Origin: Seonamhaeicola aphaedonensis
GTDB lineage: Bacteria > Bacteroidota > Bacteroidia > Flavobacteriales > Flavobacteriaceae
DNA: 64,000 nt
Assembly: GCF_003386195.1 (NCBI RefSeq)
Contig: NZ_QRDX01000006.1
Span: forward strand, 248,001 to 312,000
Reading direction: 5' to 3'
Part shown: one piece after another, positions 45,826-55,232 of the stretch
Numbering within the stretch: position 1 is the stretch's first letter
Layout: every line of letters begins with the position of its first letter
Translations under genes and position numbers: made by a program
Notes under the pieces: model-generated
Databases searched by the model: none
What the model was told of the DNA's origin: nothing
The model's input: only the letters and a program-made list of their open reading frames with translations

Positions 45826-46383
45826 ATGAACACCTTCTTAAAACGTGTATTAATTATACTTTCAATTGTTGCTCTAGGACTACTTTTATATTCTGTTTTT
45901 GTTGAAAATATCTTTGAAAATCGCTTGAGTCCTAAAGATACAGTAAAATTTGAATTGAATGATTTAAGGCTCAAAGTATTCTATAACCGCCCCTATAAAA
46001 AAGAACGAGAAATCTTTGGCGCTTTAGTACCTTTTAATAAAGTTTGGCGTACTGGTGCGAACGAAGCTACTACATTTCAAACCAATCAAACCTTAGATAT
46101 TGATGGTATGATTCTACCTGTTGGGAAATATACCTTATGGACTGTTCCTAAAGATTCTACTTGGACAGTAATGTTCAATTCTAAACAATATGAATGGGGT
46201 GTTGATTCTGAAATGAATCCATTATGGGATCCTAATTATGACGTTATAAATGTTGAAGTTCCTGTTGAAAAATTAAAAACAACGGTTGAGCAATTCACCA
46301 TTGCTTTTGACAACTCTACAGACAAGTTGTTTTTAACTATGGCTTGGGATGATACTAAAATTGCTGTTCCTCTTAAAAATTAG
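45826..46383 (+). CDS. DUF2911 domain protein (copy 2)
   Basis: A 185-residue DUF2911 protein anchored by an N-terminal membrane helix (VLIILSIVALGLLLYSVF) rather than a cleaved signal. The core matches copy 1 at 24796: LRLKVFYNRPYKKEREIFG, KVWRTGANEATTFQT, LPVGKYTLWTVPKDSTW and TMAWDDTKIAVPL. Two paralogues with different N-termini suggest different locations. It sits 35 nt upstream of meaB. Function unknown. Confidence 0.88.
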   Translation: MNTFLKRVLIILSIVALGLLLYSVFVENIFENRLSPKDTVKFELNDLRLKVFYNRPYKKEREIFGALVPFNKVWRTGANEATTFQTNQTLDIDGMILPVGKYTLWTVPKDSTWTVMFNSKQYEWGVDSEMNPLWDPNYDVINVEVPVEKLKTTVEQFTIAFDNSTDKLFLTMAWDDTKIAVPLKN

Positions 46384-46418
46384 GTTTTTTTATTGCGTAT
46401 CTTAGTGCAAACCTTTTA

Positions 46419-47498
46419 GTGTTGGAAGAACCAAAAAAAACGGCTTTAGTTCAAAAAGATGGGGTTTCTATTTCTGAAATCACCAATAAAAAATCTATTG
46501 AAAGCTTAAAGAAAAAAAGAAAAAGTGAGATTAACCCTAATGTTCTTATTACTTCTATATTAAATAAAGATATCACTGCTTTAAGTAGAGCCATAACTTT
46601 AATTGAAAGCAAAAATTCTAAACATTTAAAAACGGCTAATACCATTCTAAAAAGCTGTTTACCTCATGCTAATAAATCTATTAGAATTGGAATAACAGGA
46701 GTTCCCGGAGTGGGTAAAAGCACATTTATTGAAGCTTTTGGAAAGTATTTAACCCAATTAGGGAAACGTGTAGCGGTTCTAGCAATAGACCCCAGTAGTT
46801 CTCTTACTAAGGGTAGTATTTTAGGTGATAAAACAAGAATGGAGTCATTGGTAAGAGATGAAAATGCCTATATCCGTCCCTCGGCTTCTGGTAATTCTTT
46901 AGGTGGTGTAGCTAGAAAAACCAGAGAGACCATCACCCTTTGTGAAGCTGCCGGGTTTGATGTTATTATTGTGGAAACGGTTGGCGTTGGACAAAGTGAA
47001 ACCACCGTGCACAGTATGGTAGATTTCTTTCTGTTATTAAAACTTGCTGGTGCTGGTGATGAACTTCAAGGTATTAAACGCGGTATTATTGAAATGGCTG
47101 ACACTATTGCCATTAATAAAGCGGATGGAGACAACTTGAAGTCTGCCAAACTTGCTAAAACTGAATTTGCTAGAGCGCTGAATCTCTACCCTAAAAAATC
47201 ATCAAATTGGCAACCAAAAGTAACCATTTGTAGTGCTACAGAAAATACAGGTATAGACAAAATATGGAATTTTATTTCAGATTATGTTAAGACTACTACT
47301 AAAAACGATTATTTCAATTTGAAGCGAAAGGAACAAAACAAATATTGGCTTCTACAAACCATTGAATCGCAATTAAAATTTGATTTTTTTAATCAACCCA
47401 AAATAAAAAAGGAATTAAAAAATCAGTTGAAACTTATTGAGAATAATGAAACCACGCCCTTTGCTGCCGCTGATTATTTATTGAAACTCAAAAGTTAG
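46419..47498 (+). CDS. meaB: Methylmalonyl-CoA mutase-associated GTPase MeaB
   Basis: A G3E GTPase that guards and loads cobalamin on methylmalonyl-CoA mutase. The 359-residue protein shows Walker A GVPGVGKSTFIEAF near residue 93, LAIDPSSSLTKGSILGDKTRM, IVETVGVGQSE (Walker B) and AINKADGDN (the NKAD guanine motif). Translation must begin with GTG (46419) or the TTG beside it, as no ATG lies upstream of the conserved region. It is alone on the plus strand; its 3' end overlaps the convergent epimerase gene by 11 bp. The mutase genes are not in the window. Confidence 0.93.
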   Translation: MLEEPKKTALVQKDGVSISEITNKKSIESLKKKRKSEINPNVLITSILNKDITALSRAITLIESKNSKHLKTANTILKSCLPHANKSIRIGITGVPGVGKSTFIEAFGKYLTQLGKRVAVLAIDPSSSLTKGSILGDKTRMESLVRDENAYIRPSASGNSLGGVARKTRETITLCEAAGFDVIIVETVGVGQSETTVHSMVDFFLLLKLAGAGDELQGIKRGIIEMADTIAINKADGDNLKSAKLAKTEFARALNLYPKKSSNWQPKVTICSATENTGIDKIWNFISDYVKTTTKNDYFNLKRKEQNKYWLLQTIESQLKFDFFNQPKIKKELKNQLKLIENNETTPFAAADYLLKLKS

Positions 47499-48426
47499 CT
47501 TTATACCACTCAACTTGCTTTTGAACAGCTTCAAGAAGTGTAGTTTTTGGATTATAATTAAGTAGTTTTTTGGCCTTATCAATATTAGCTTTTGTTCTTA
47601 ACTGATCCCCTGGTCTTTTAGGGATAATATCTAATTGTATAGTTTTTCCTAAGACAGATTCAACAGCTTCAATCCCCTGCTGAGTAGTATACTCTTTATC
47701 TGTTCCTATATTTATAATTTCACCATCTAGAACAGGTTCTTTACCTACTACACTCACAATACCATCTACAATATCATCTATATAAGTAAAACTTCTTAAG
47801 TGCTTATCACTTCCTTCAAATAATGGAAAAGGTTTATTTTGTAACCCCAAGTCAATAAGTTTTGTAAACATTTTTTCTGGTCGTTCTCTGGGGCCTATAA
47901 CAGAATATAACCTTAAAGAACAAGATTTAAAAATTTGCTCTCTACTTTTCTGAAGCACCAATTGTTCAGCTGCTAATTTAGTAACCCCATAATATGAAGC
48001 CGGCTTTGGTTCTCTATCTTCCTTAAAAGTTGCCTCTAATCCATATATGGATGATGTCCCAATATTGATAAATAATTTGAGATTACTCAATTTTTCTGCA
48101 TAATCTAACAAGTGTTTAGTGGCAAGAATGTTATTCTTAAAGTAATCATTAAATGTAGAATTAGAAGATATCCCTGGTTGTGCAGCAAAATGAAAAATGT
48201 ATTCAATATCATCTGGAAACTCATTTTCCAGATTAATGTCATTTAAGTCTATATTGAAAATTGAAATTCCCTTTTCTAGAAGAGTCTTTTCATTTAGTCG
48301 TTTAAGTTTAACATCATAATGTGTTGAGAAATTATCAACTCCTAAAACATCATACCCTAGGGACTTTAACCTTTCAGCAGTGTGCGAACCTATAAAACCA
48401 GCTGCTCCAGTAACTAATATCTTCAT
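47488..48426 (-). CDS. NAD-dependent epimerase/dehydratase (sugar-nucleotide type)
   Basis: A 312-residue extended short-chain dehydrogenase. The Rossmann motif GAAGFIGS is at residue 7-14. The NAD-binding Asp follows in VLGVDNFSTHYD, the catalytic Ser in GTSSIYG, and Tyr-x3-Lys in SYYGVTKLAAEQL. The sequence resembles UDP-glucuronate/UDP-glucose 4-epimerases; the RSFTYIDDIVDGI segment supports this. It is probably used for surface polysaccharide. It overlaps meaB tail-to-tail by 11 bp and follows PAP2, a small protein and MATE on the same strand. The exact substrate is uncertain. Confidence 0.88.
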   Translation of the reverse strand: MKILVTGAAGFIGSHTAERLKSLGYDVLGVDNFSTHYDVKLKRLNEKTLLEKGISIFNIDLNDINLENEFPDDIEYIFHFAAQPGISSNSTFNDYFKNNILATKHLLDYAEKLSNLKLFINIGTSSIYGLEATFKEDREPKPASYYGVTKLAAEQLVLQKSREQIFKSCSLRLYSVIGPRERPEKMFTKLIDLGLQNKPFPLFEGSDKHLRSFTYIDDIVDGIVSVVGKEPVLDGEIINIGTDKEYTTQQGIEAVESVLGKTIQLDIIPKRPGDQLRTKANIDKAKKLLNYNPKTTLLEAVQKQVEWYKANF

Positions 48427-48448
48427 TTAAAATGATTAACTATAATAC

Positions 48449-49024
48449 TCAATTAGAGGAATTAATATATCTATTCAGGATGTAAGTTGCAAGTTTATAA
48501 AACATAAATCCAGAAATAGCTCCAAACGTTAATCCGCAAATAATATCGATGGGGTAATGAACACCAACATAAATCCTGCTGTAAGCTACAATAGCACTCC
48601 AGAGTAACAGAATTAAAATGGCATTTTTATAGAATGGTTTGAGCAATAAACCAGCAAAAATAGCAGCTGCCATAGAGTTTGATGAATGCCCTGAAAAGAA
48701 ACCATATTTACCACAACGTACTGCAATAAAACGCATTTGATCAATTAAACTAGCTTCCCTACAAGGTCTTGGTCTTTCAAACCCTCGTTTAAAAACGTTC
48801 GTTATTTGGTCTGTAAACGTAATCATTAAAGCCACTACAACTACAAAAACTATCAGAGCTTTCCATCCGTACTTTTTGTATAGTAAAAACAATAATAAGG
48901 CGTACAAAGGTATAAATGTTAGCTTATCTGTTATTAGCAACCATAACCAATCCCAAGTATTACTTCCTAGATTATTTAAGTATAAAAATAGTTCTGTATC
49001 GTATTTTAGAATCTTTTCTATCAT
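48449..49024 (-). CDS. PAP2-family phosphatase
   Basis: A 191-residue membrane phosphatase. The three acid-phosphatase motifs are present: KRGFERPRPC, the central FFSGHSSNSMAA and SRIYVGVHYPIDI, with about five transmembrane helices. It is likely a phosphatidylglycerophosphate or undecaprenyl-pyrophosphate phosphatase; sequence does not decide. The frame also offers a TTG at 49030, but ATG 49024 is the natural start. It is the third gene of the MATE/small protein/PAP2/epimerase strand. Confidence 0.9.
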   Translation of the reverse strand: MIEKILKYDTELFLYLNNLGSNTWDWLWLLITDKLTFIPLYALLLFLLYKKYGWKALIVFVVVVALMITFTDQITNVFKRGFERPRPCREASLIDQMRFIAVRCGKYGFFSGHSSNSMAAAIFAGLLLKPFYKNAILILLLWSAIVAYSRIYVGVHYPIDIICGLTFGAISGFMFYKLATYILNRYINSSN

Positions 49025-49042
49025 ATGCAAAAACTTAAAATA

Positions 49043-49270
49043 CTATTCGTCATACTTCTCAATTTCGGCATCATAAAACTCCGTTGCCAGTTTTATAGCA
49101 TTTTCAGTTTCGGTTTCAAGTTCTTTTTGATCTTCTGCATCAAAATCTTCAAACCATTCTACCTCATCATTTTCAAGATTAATAATAAATCTAGGAAACT
49201 CTGTATGAATTACATAAATAGCATTAGGATAAGCCGTGTTATCGCCTAATATAAATTTTGGTAAGGACAT
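49043..49270 (-). CDS. Small conserved acidic protein
   Basis: A 75-residue soluble protein, strongly acidic (DEVEWFEDFDAEDQKELETE). The N-terminus (LPKFILGDNTAYPNAIYVIH) forms two predicted strands and the C-terminal half is helical. I do not recognise a named domain. It starts 4 nt after the MATE stop and ends 18 nt before the PAP2 ATG, so it is firmly within an operon, which supports it as a real gene. Function unknown. Confidence 0.75.
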   Translation of the reverse strand: MSLPKFILGDNTAYPNAIYVIHTEFPRFIINLENDEVEWFEDFDAEDQKELETETENAIKLATEFYDAEIEKYDE

Positions 49271-49274
49271 ATTT

Positions 49275-50651
49275 CTATTCTTTGGTCAAAATTAACTTTT
49301 TAGTTAAATAGTTAAATCGAATATACAATAAAATTGCTGCTGTAGATAAACCCGCTAACAAACCTAGCCATATACCAAAACTACCATAAACATGAGCTTT
49401 TCCTAAAAACCAACTGATGGGAAACCCCACTAACCAATAGGACACAAACGTTATTAGTGTTGGAATTTTAACATCCTGTAAACCTCTTAGAGCCCCTAAA
49501 ACCATAACCTGAATACTATCACTTATTTGAAAAACAGCAGCTACTATTAATAATTTTGAGGCAATGGCCAATACTTCGGTATTGTCTGCTAAATTTTTAA
49601 CATCATCAAAATCAACGTAGAGTTTAGGTAAATAATTATGAAATGTGTAAAATATTAATGCAAACCCGATAGCAAATAATATTCCCATTAAAAATAATGA
49701 GAAAGCTATTCTACGTAACTCAAAATATTTTTGCAATCCTTTTTGATTTCCTACTCGTATCATAGAGGCTACACTTAATCCCATAGCCACCATAAAGGTC
49801 ATTGACGATAAGTTTAGAGCAATTTGGTTTGCTGCTTGAGGGTTTTTACCAAGCAAACCACTCAACCATATAGCAGCCGTAAAAATAGCCACTTCAAAAA
49901 GCATTTGCATCGCACTAGGAGTTCCTAAATTCAGGATTTTCTTTATCATTAATTTATCTAACACAAAAAACTTGATGTCGGTCACGTAATCTTTAGATTT
50001 TTCCTTTCCTTTTAATAAATACCATAGGTATCCAACCATGATAAATCTGGAAATAAGTGTGCCATAAGCCGCTCCTACTATTCCTAATTGAGGAAAACCA
50101 AGTTTTCCAAAAATTAAAATATAGTTTAAAATAATATTGATAATGTTTGCCAATAATGTAGCATACATGGGGTATTTGGTCATAGACAAACCATCACTAA
50201 ACTGTTTAAACCCCTGAAAAACAATCAATGGTATTAATGAGAATGCCACCAAATCTAAGTACGGAATAGCTAGTTCAACCACTTCCGGAGGTTGCTTCAT
50301 GAAATACATTAAAGGTTTAGCAAAAAACACCAATAAAAAAAGTAGTACCCCTAAAACTGTACACAGAAATAATCCATTTTTAAAAGAAGATTTTCCCTTA
50401 ACAAAATCACCCCCAGAATCGGCCTCTGCAATTAAAGGAGTTATGGCCGTTGAAAAACCAATACCAATAGACATGGCAATAAACATGAAACTATTACCTA
50501 GGGAAACGGCTGCTAATTCTGCTGTTCCCAACTGGCCTACCATAATATTATCAACAAAACTCACAAAGGTATGCCCCAGCATTCCTAACATTACTGGAGC
50601 CGCTAATTGCCAGTTATATTTAAACTCTTTAGTATAGTGTTGTAAAGGCAT
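49275..50651 (-). CDS. MATE family efflux transporter
   Basis: A 458-residue protein with 12 predicted transmembrane helices, of the NorM branch (Na+ or H+ driven multidrug antiport). Family marks are APVMLGMLGHTFVSFVDNIM in helix 1-2, the loop GTAELAAVSLGNSFMFI, and in the second half GTPSAMQMLFEVAIF and ANQIALNLSSMTFMVAMGLS. The promoter (ATTG, 20 nt, TACTTTTG) lies so close that the transcript would be nearly leaderless. It leads a minus-strand operon with three smaller genes. Substrate unknown. Confidence 0.93.
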   Translation of the reverse strand: MPLQHYTKEFKYNWQLAAPVMLGMLGHTFVSFVDNIMVGQLGTAELAAVSLGNSFMFIAMSIGIGFSTAITPLIAEADSGGDFVKGKSSFKNGLFLCTVLGVLLFLLVFFAKPLMYFMKQPPEVVELAIPYLDLVAFSLIPLIVFQGFKQFSDGLSMTKYPMYATLLANIINIILNYILIFGKLGFPQLGIVGAAYGTLISRFIMVGYLWYLLKGKEKSKDYVTDIKFFVLDKLMIKKILNLGTPSAMQMLFEVAIFTAAIWLSGLLGKNPQAANQIALNLSSMTFMVAMGLSVASMIRVGNQKGLQKYFELRRIAFSLFLMGILFAIGFALIFYTFHNYLPKLYVDFDDVKNLADNTEVLAIASKLLIVAAVFQISDSIQVMVLGALRGLQDVKIPTLITFVSYWLVGFPISWFLGKAHVYGSFGIWLGLLAGLSTAAILLYIRFNYLTKKLILTKE

Positions 50652-50655
50652 GTTT

Positions 50656-50687
50656 CAAAAGTAAACTTTCGCTTTTGCTTTAACAAT
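50656..50687 (-). promoter_or_regulatory. MATE gene promoter, ATTG-N20-TACTTTTG
   Basis: Minus-strand TACTTTTG (50663-50656) is an exact -7 box, with ATTG (50687-50684) 20 nt upstream. The -7 box ends 4 nt before the ATG at 50651, implying a leaderless or nearly leaderless mRNA. Confidence 0.55.
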
Positions 50688-50884
50688 TTTAGAAAAAATT
50701 GTTTGATAAGATCTTATGAACCAATGTTAATAACTTAATGAAATATCCAGGCTCCTAAGTAGTTATTTTTCATACATTTATGAACTGTTTAAATTGAAAA
50801 AAATCGTATGCATTACGATCTATAGAAACATTAGGCTTTTATTTTATTAGGGATTAAAAATTACGGCTAAACGTTTCGATATCG

Positions 50885-50912
50885 AAAAGAAGAACTTAAA
50901 AGTTCTTCTTTT
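50885..50912. terminator. Terminator of the flavin oxidoreductase gene; also T-run on plus
   Basis: A stem of 12-13 bp, aaaagaagaact (50885-50896) with agttcttctttt (50901-50912). It lies 22 nt past the stop of the minus-strand gene. On plus the T-run is longer (eight), although no annotated plus gene is present here. Confidence 0.8.
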
Positions 50913-50933
50913 TTTTGGTTGGAGCTATTTCAT

Positions 50934-51875
50934 TTAAAAATTTGAAACTTCTTTTTTCGCAATTTCAAATTCATGTATGATATTTTTCACTATTTGATGC
51001 ACTGGCTGGATATCATGTATGAGTCCCGAAATTTGACCTATTTCTAGTTCTCCATTTTCCAAATCCCCCTCAAACATTCCTTTTTTAGCTCTTGCTCTTC
51101 CTAACAAGTTTTTTAATTCCGCAACCGTTGGTCCATTTTTATATAGTTCTTGAACTTGCTGATAAAATTTATTTTTAATCAAACGAACGGGAGCTAACTC
51201 TTTTAAGGTTAATTGAGTATCTCCCTCTTTAGCATCAATAACGGCTTGTTTAAATGCTTTGTGTGCCGAACTTTCTTCACTGGCTACAAATCTACTTCCT
51301 ATTTGAACTCCATCTGCGCCTAAAACCATGGCCGCTAACATGCCTCTACCCGTTGCTATGCCTCCTGCAGCAATCAATGGAACTTTAATTTGTTCCTTTA
51401 CCATCGGAATTAAACTCAAGGTTGTAGTTTCATCGCGCCCATTATGACCACCAGCTTCAAAACCTTCGGCTACAATAGCATCTACTCCGGCTTCTTGGGC
51501 TTTTAAAGCAAACTTAACACTACTTACTACATGAACCACAGTGATATCTCTTTCCTGCAACCAAGTGGTCCAAGTTTTTGGGTTTCCAGCAGATGTAAAT
51601 ACAATTTTCACATCTTCTTCTACTATAATATCCATGACTTCTTGAATATTAGGATATAGCATAGGAACATTGACCCCAAAAGGATTAATAGTAGCTTGTT
51701 TACATTTTTGAATGTGTTCTCGAAGTACTTCTGGGTACATGGATCCTGCCCCTATAAGTCCTAAAATTTTTGAATTACTAGCAGCAGACGCCAAGCGCCA
51801 ACCGCTATTCCAAACCATTCCTGCTTGAATGATGGGGTACTGAATATTAAAAAGATTTGTGATTTTGTTTGCCAT
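50934..51875 (-). CDS. NAD(P)H-dependent flavin oxidoreductase (nitronate monooxygenase-like)
   Basis: A 313-residue FMN TIM-barrel enzyme. The opening NIQYPIIQAGMVWNSGWRLAS, the middle VSSVKFALKAQEAGVDAIVA then EGFEAGGHNG, and the FMN-phosphate loop AAGGIATGRGMLAAMVLGAD are family features. Nitronate monooxygenases and 2-nitropropane dioxygenase-like oxidoreductases cannot be distinguished here. It has its own downstream terminator, and mnmA lies 167 nt upstream on the same strand. Substrate uncertain. Confidence 0.88.
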   Translation of the reverse strand: MANKITNLFNIQYPIIQAGMVWNSGWRLASAASNSKILGLIGAGSMYPEVLREHIQKCKQATINPFGVNVPMLYPNIQEVMDIIVEEDVKIVFTSAGNPKTWTTWLQERDITVVHVVSSVKFALKAQEAGVDAIVAEGFEAGGHNGRDETTTLSLIPMVKEQIKVPLIAAGGIATGRGMLAAMVLGADGVQIGSRFVASEESSAHKAFKQAVIDAKEGDTQLTLKELAPVRLIKNKFYQQVQELYKNGPTVAELKNLLGRARAKKGMFEGDLENGELEIGQISGLIHDIQPVHQIVKNIIHEFEIAKKEVSNF

Positions 51876-51967
51876 ATTTAAAAATAGATATTTTTTTGAA
51901 ATGGTTACATCTATTTTCAGTATGGGTAGTACTAAAAGGTCTACGGAATATTTAAAGCGATATATGA

Positions 51968-51989
51968 AACCCCGATATTTATCGGGGTT
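51968..51989. repeat. Hairpin aaccccgat-attt-atcggggtt
   Basis: A perfect 9-bp inverted repeat with a 4-nt loop, between mnmA and the flavin oxidoreductase gene. It may end the mnmA transcript, but only three T follow on that strand. Confidence 0.5.
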
Positions 51990-52042
51990 AGTTCAACTTA
52001 CAATTTTGTGTAAACCTTTAGGTTTCCTAAAATTGAGTTTCA

Positions 52043-53230
52043 CTAAGAAATAACTCCCGAACCTAAAAGCTCATCATTACTATACCAAGCTACAAATTGA
52101 CCTTCGGTAATAGCAGATTGGTAGTCTTCAAATTCTACATATAAACCAGAATCTACCTTGTACAAGATCGCTTTTTGTAGTGGTTGCCTATATCTAATTC
52201 TAGCTTTTACGTCTAACTTTTCATTTACTTTCAAGGCTAAATCTTCACGAATCCAATGTAATTCATCATTATTAACAAACAAAGCCTTTTTTAGTAACCC
52301 AGGATGTTCTTTACCTTGCCCTGTGTAAATTATATTCTGTTCAACATCGGTATCAATTACAAATAATGGGTCAACAGTTCCTCCTACAGCAAGCCCCTTA
52401 CGTTGCCCTTTTGTAAAATAATGCGCTCCTTGATGTTTACCAACCACTTTACCATCATTAGCTTTATAATCTATCTTTCTTGATAAATAGGCTAATTTCT
52501 CTATTTCTGAAGTAAATGCAGGCACTATCTGATTGTATATTTCTTGTTCTTTTGAAATCTCTACAATAAGCCCCTCTCTAGGTTTTAATTGTTGCTGTAA
52601 AAAATCTGGCAATCTTACCTTGCCAATAAAACAAAGTCCCTGTGAGTCTTTTTTATCAGCAGTCACTAAACCAATGTCATTGGCTATATCTCTAACCTCA
52701 GGCTTGGTTAATTCCCCTATTGGAAATAAGGCTTTTGAAAGTTGCTCTTGAGATAACTGACATAAAAAATAAGATTGATCCTTATTGTTATCAACCCCCG
52801 CCAAAAGCTGATATATTTCTTTACCACTGCTTTCAATAATACCTTTTCTACAATAATGCCCTGTTGCAACATAATCTGCTCCGAGCTCTAAGGCAATTTT
52901 TAAAAAAACATCAAACTTAATCTCTCTGTTGCACAAAACATCAGGGTTGGGAGTTCTGCCTTTTTCATATTCATTGAACATATAATCAACAATACGTTCC
53001 TTATATTGTTTACTTAAATCTACCGTTTGAAAAGGAATTCCTAGCTTTTCGGCAACCAACATTGCATCGTTGCTATCATCAAGCCAAGGACATTCATTGG
53101 AAATGGTTACTGAATCATCATGCCAGTTTTTCATAAACAAGCCAATAACCTCATAACCTTGCTTTTTTAACAAATAAGCCGCAACACTAGAGTCTACACC
53201 ACCAGAAAGTCCAACAATAACGCGTTTCAT
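52043..53230 (-). CDS. mnmA: tRNA-specific 2-thiouridylase MnmA
   Basis: Adds sulfur to U34 of tRNA(Lys/Glu/Gln). The 395-residue protein begins with the PP-loop [21 protein letters not shown]. The catalytic cysteines lie in [13 protein letters not shown] and [12 protein letters not shown], and the C-terminal beta barrel is complete (GSGVIS end). The frame extends to 53308, but the ATG at 53230 is where the conserved protein begins, and a -7 box (53249-53256, minus-strand TATCTTTG) lies inside the extra part, ruling out the longer start. Confidence 0.96.
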   Translation of the reverse strand: MKRVIVGLSGGVDSSVAAYLLKKQGYEVIGLFMKNWHDDSVTISNECPWLDDSNDAMLVAEKLGIPFQTVDLSKQYKERIVDYMFNEYEKGRTPNPDVLCNREIKFDVFLKIALELGADYVATGHYCRKGIIESSGKEIYQLLAGVDNNKDQSYFLCQLSQEQLSKALFPIGELTKPEVRDIANDIGLVTADKKDSQGLCFIGKVRLPDFLQQQLKPREGLIVEISKEQEIYNQIVPAFTSEIEKLAYLSRKIDYKANDGKVVGKHQGAHYFTKGQRKGLAVGGTVDPLFVIDTDVEQNIIYTGQGKEHPGLLKKALFVNNDELHWIREDLALKVNEKLDVKARIRYRQPLQKAILYKVDSGLYVEFEDYQSAITEGQFVAWYSNDELLGSGVIS

Positions 53231-53248
53231 CTTACTTAAATTAGAGTG

Positions 53249-53256
53249 CAAAGATA
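53249..53256 (-). promoter_or_regulatory. -7 promoter box of mnmA
   Basis: Minus-strand TATCTTTG matches TAnnTTTG, 18 nt upstream of the ATG at 53230. The -33 region is weak. Confidence 0.45.
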
Positions 53257-53350
53257 CATATAATTTGCAGCATAAATAGCAATGATAGCCTAGCTTCAAA
53301 ATCGACAAAATGCTTTTTGTTTAATTTTTTTTATTTTTTTTTAAACAATA

Positions 53351-53383
53351 TTTGTTTTATTGTATAACTTTTTTATATTTTTG
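53351..53383 (+). promoter_or_regulatory. Promoter of the fasciclin lipoprotein gene, TTTG-N21-TATTTTTG
   Basis: TTTG (53351-53354) and TATTTTTG (53376-53383) are 21 nt apart and match both boxes of the Bacteroidota promoter. The start codon at 53408 follows 24 nt later, supporting it over the upstream Met at 53360. Confidence 0.65.
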
Positions 53384-53407
53384 TTAAACAAAATAAAAAT
53401 TGAAATT

Positions 53408-54793
53408 ATGAAAACATTAACAGCCACAAAAAGATTACTAGTGCTAATTTTAGCCCCAATATTTGTATTATCATGTAGTAATGATGATGATGCACCTTTT
53501 GTTCCAACAAATAGTCTTGTTGAAATTGTTCAAGCAACACCCCAATTGTCAAGTTTGGAAACAGCTCTTTTGAAGTACCCAGATTTAATAAACACACTAA
53601 GTGGGAACGGAAATTTTACAGTTTTTGCACCTGATAATGATGCATTTGATGCTCTATTGGCGGCAATAGGCCAAAGTAGCATAGATGATATTCCAGAAAA
53701 CGTATTAAGAAATGTTTTAGAATATCACGTTTATGCTAGTGCCACATTAACATCTAATCTAGTTGGGCCTGGTGATTTACAAATGGTTAATGGTGAAACA
53801 GCAACCATCACTTCAGACAACACGGGCGTATTTATCGCTGGAGCCAAAATAATAGGAATAGATGCTCTAGGTACTAACGGTGTAGCACACATAATCAGTA
53901 ATGTAATGGTACCGCCGTCAATAGCTCCAATAGTAGGTACTATAGTAGCACCTGCTTATTTTAATAAGGATTTTACAACACTAATCGCAGCGGTTGAGAA
54001 TGCTAATACTGATGTCTTGTCTGTGTTGTTAGGTAATGGGCCAAGCGGAAATGGTCTCACGTTATTTGCACCAACAAATGCTGCTTTTGAAGCTGCTGGT
54101 ATAACAGATGTTAATGGTGCCGATGCCGTTTTAACCTATCATGTAGTAGACGGTACAGTAAATAAAGATGATTTACCAACAACCAGCGGTTCAGCGATTG
54201 CTATCCCAACATTAGGAGGAAATTTTTATCTAACAAATGCAGGAAATGGTGTTATGATAAATGGTTCTACTATGGTTACATCAACTGATATTTCAGGTTC
54301 TAACGGTGTTGTACACGTAATTGATAGAGTATTATTACCACCTACACAGACCATAAATGAAATTGTAGCTGAATTTGCAGGAGGAAACCCTGGTGAATTT
54401 ACATTATTGGCAACGGCTTTACAAAGAGCAGGTTTAGGTGATACTTTTGGTACTGCTGGTCCTTTTACAGTATTTGCTCCAACAGACGCAGCGTTCTTAG
54501 CTGCTGGCTTAGATGCAGACGTAATAAATAGTACAGATCCAGCTGCTGTAGCAGGAATTTTAACACATCACGTAGTAAAAGCAAGTGCTTATGTATTCTC
54601 TGGTGATTTAGTAACTGGAGATGTTGAAATGTTGAATGATCAAAATGTAGGCATAGATGTAAGTGCTTTAACAGTACAAGATGCAGCAATGAGTAGCCCT
54701 GCTGCAAGTTTAGTACCAAGTTTATTAAATGTACTTGCAACCAATGGAGTTGTACATGTTATAGATAAAGTGTTGCTTCCAGCAACACCATAA
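53408..54793 (+). CDS. Lipoprotein with three fasciclin (FAS1) domains
   Basis: A 461-residue surface lipoprotein (lipobox FVLSC, followed by SNDDDAP, the acidic +2 export-like signal of this phylum). Three FAS1 adhesion domains follow: about 40-180 (FTVFAPDNDAFDAL), 185-320 (LTLFAPTNAAFEAAG) and 325-461 (FTVFAPTDAAFLAAG). The last two each close with a GVVHVIDxVLLP motif. FAS1 proteins are usually adhesive or polysaccharide-binding. The chosen start (ATG 53408) gives a clean signal peptide; an in-frame Met at 53360 would add 16 residues. A strong terminator follows. Confidence 0.92.
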   Translation: MKTLTATKRLLVLILAPIFVLSCSNDDDAPFVPTNSLVEIVQATPQLSSLETALLKYPDLINTLSGNGNFTVFAPDNDAFDALLAAIGQSSIDDIPENVLRNVLEYHVYASATLTSNLVGPGDLQMVNGETATITSDNTGVFIAGAKIIGIDALGTNGVAHIISNVMVPPSIAPIVGTIVAPAYFNKDFTTLIAAVENANTDVLSVLLGNGPSGNGLTLFAPTNAAFEAAGITDVNGADAVLTYHVVDGTVNKDDLPTTSGSAIAIPTLGGNFYLTNAGNGVMINGSTMVTSTDISGSNGVVHVIDRVLLPPTQTINEIVAEFAGGNPGEFTLLATALQRAGLGDTFGTAGPFTVFAPTDAAFLAAGLDADVINSTDPAAVAGILTHHVVKASAYVFSGDLVTGDVEMLNDQNVGIDVSALTVQDAAMSSPAASLVPSLLNVLATNGVVHVIDKVLLPATP

Positions 54794-54856
54794 TTAGTTT
54801 GTTTGGTTTAGCATAAGCATATTTAAATCTAATAATTATTAAGATATTGCTTATTT

Positions 54857-54889
54857 AAAAAGTCTCTTAAAAAAATTAAGAGGCTTTTT
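54857..54889 (+). terminator. Terminator of the fasciclin gene
   Basis: A 14-bp stem, aaaaagtctcttaa (54857-54870) with ttaagaggcttttt (54876-54889) with one wobble, loop of five A, then T-run. Confidence 0.88.
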
Positions 54890-55091
54890 TCCTTACAATA
54901 ACAAGAAATATAATGGTTCAAAAGAATGTGTGTAAAAATATAGCAACATCTTAAAAATAAGCCAAAAATTATACGAGATTATATACCATTACAATTATTT
55001 TTTTGTTTATTTTTTTTGTAAATTTATTAAACAAAATATATTGAAACGATTAAAAAAACTATAAGGTATAGATATAACAGCAAGTATTTAA

Positions 55092-55232
55092 GGTGGAACA
55101 ACCTTATGTAGGATTCTAACAACTGATAGGCAACATATTAATTGCTGTTGATGTTAAAGCTTAAAATGATGTTATAAATACAATCAATAAGGTTGTTTTC
55201 CACCACTACCTTAATAAAGAAAAATCTTTATT
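55092..55232 (+). ncRNA. Candidate structured RNA between fasciclin and YwqK genes
   Basis: 55092-55106 (ggtggaacaacctta) pairs with 55188-55204 through 15 bp with a 2-nt bulge, enclosing about 80 nt. A second hairpin (aataaaga/tctttatt, 55213-55232) follows and leads into a T-rich tract, so it could end a small transcript. The sequence is in an otherwise structure-poor AT-rich region. The strand and the promoter are unclear; the evidence is only base pairing. Confidence 0.3.
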
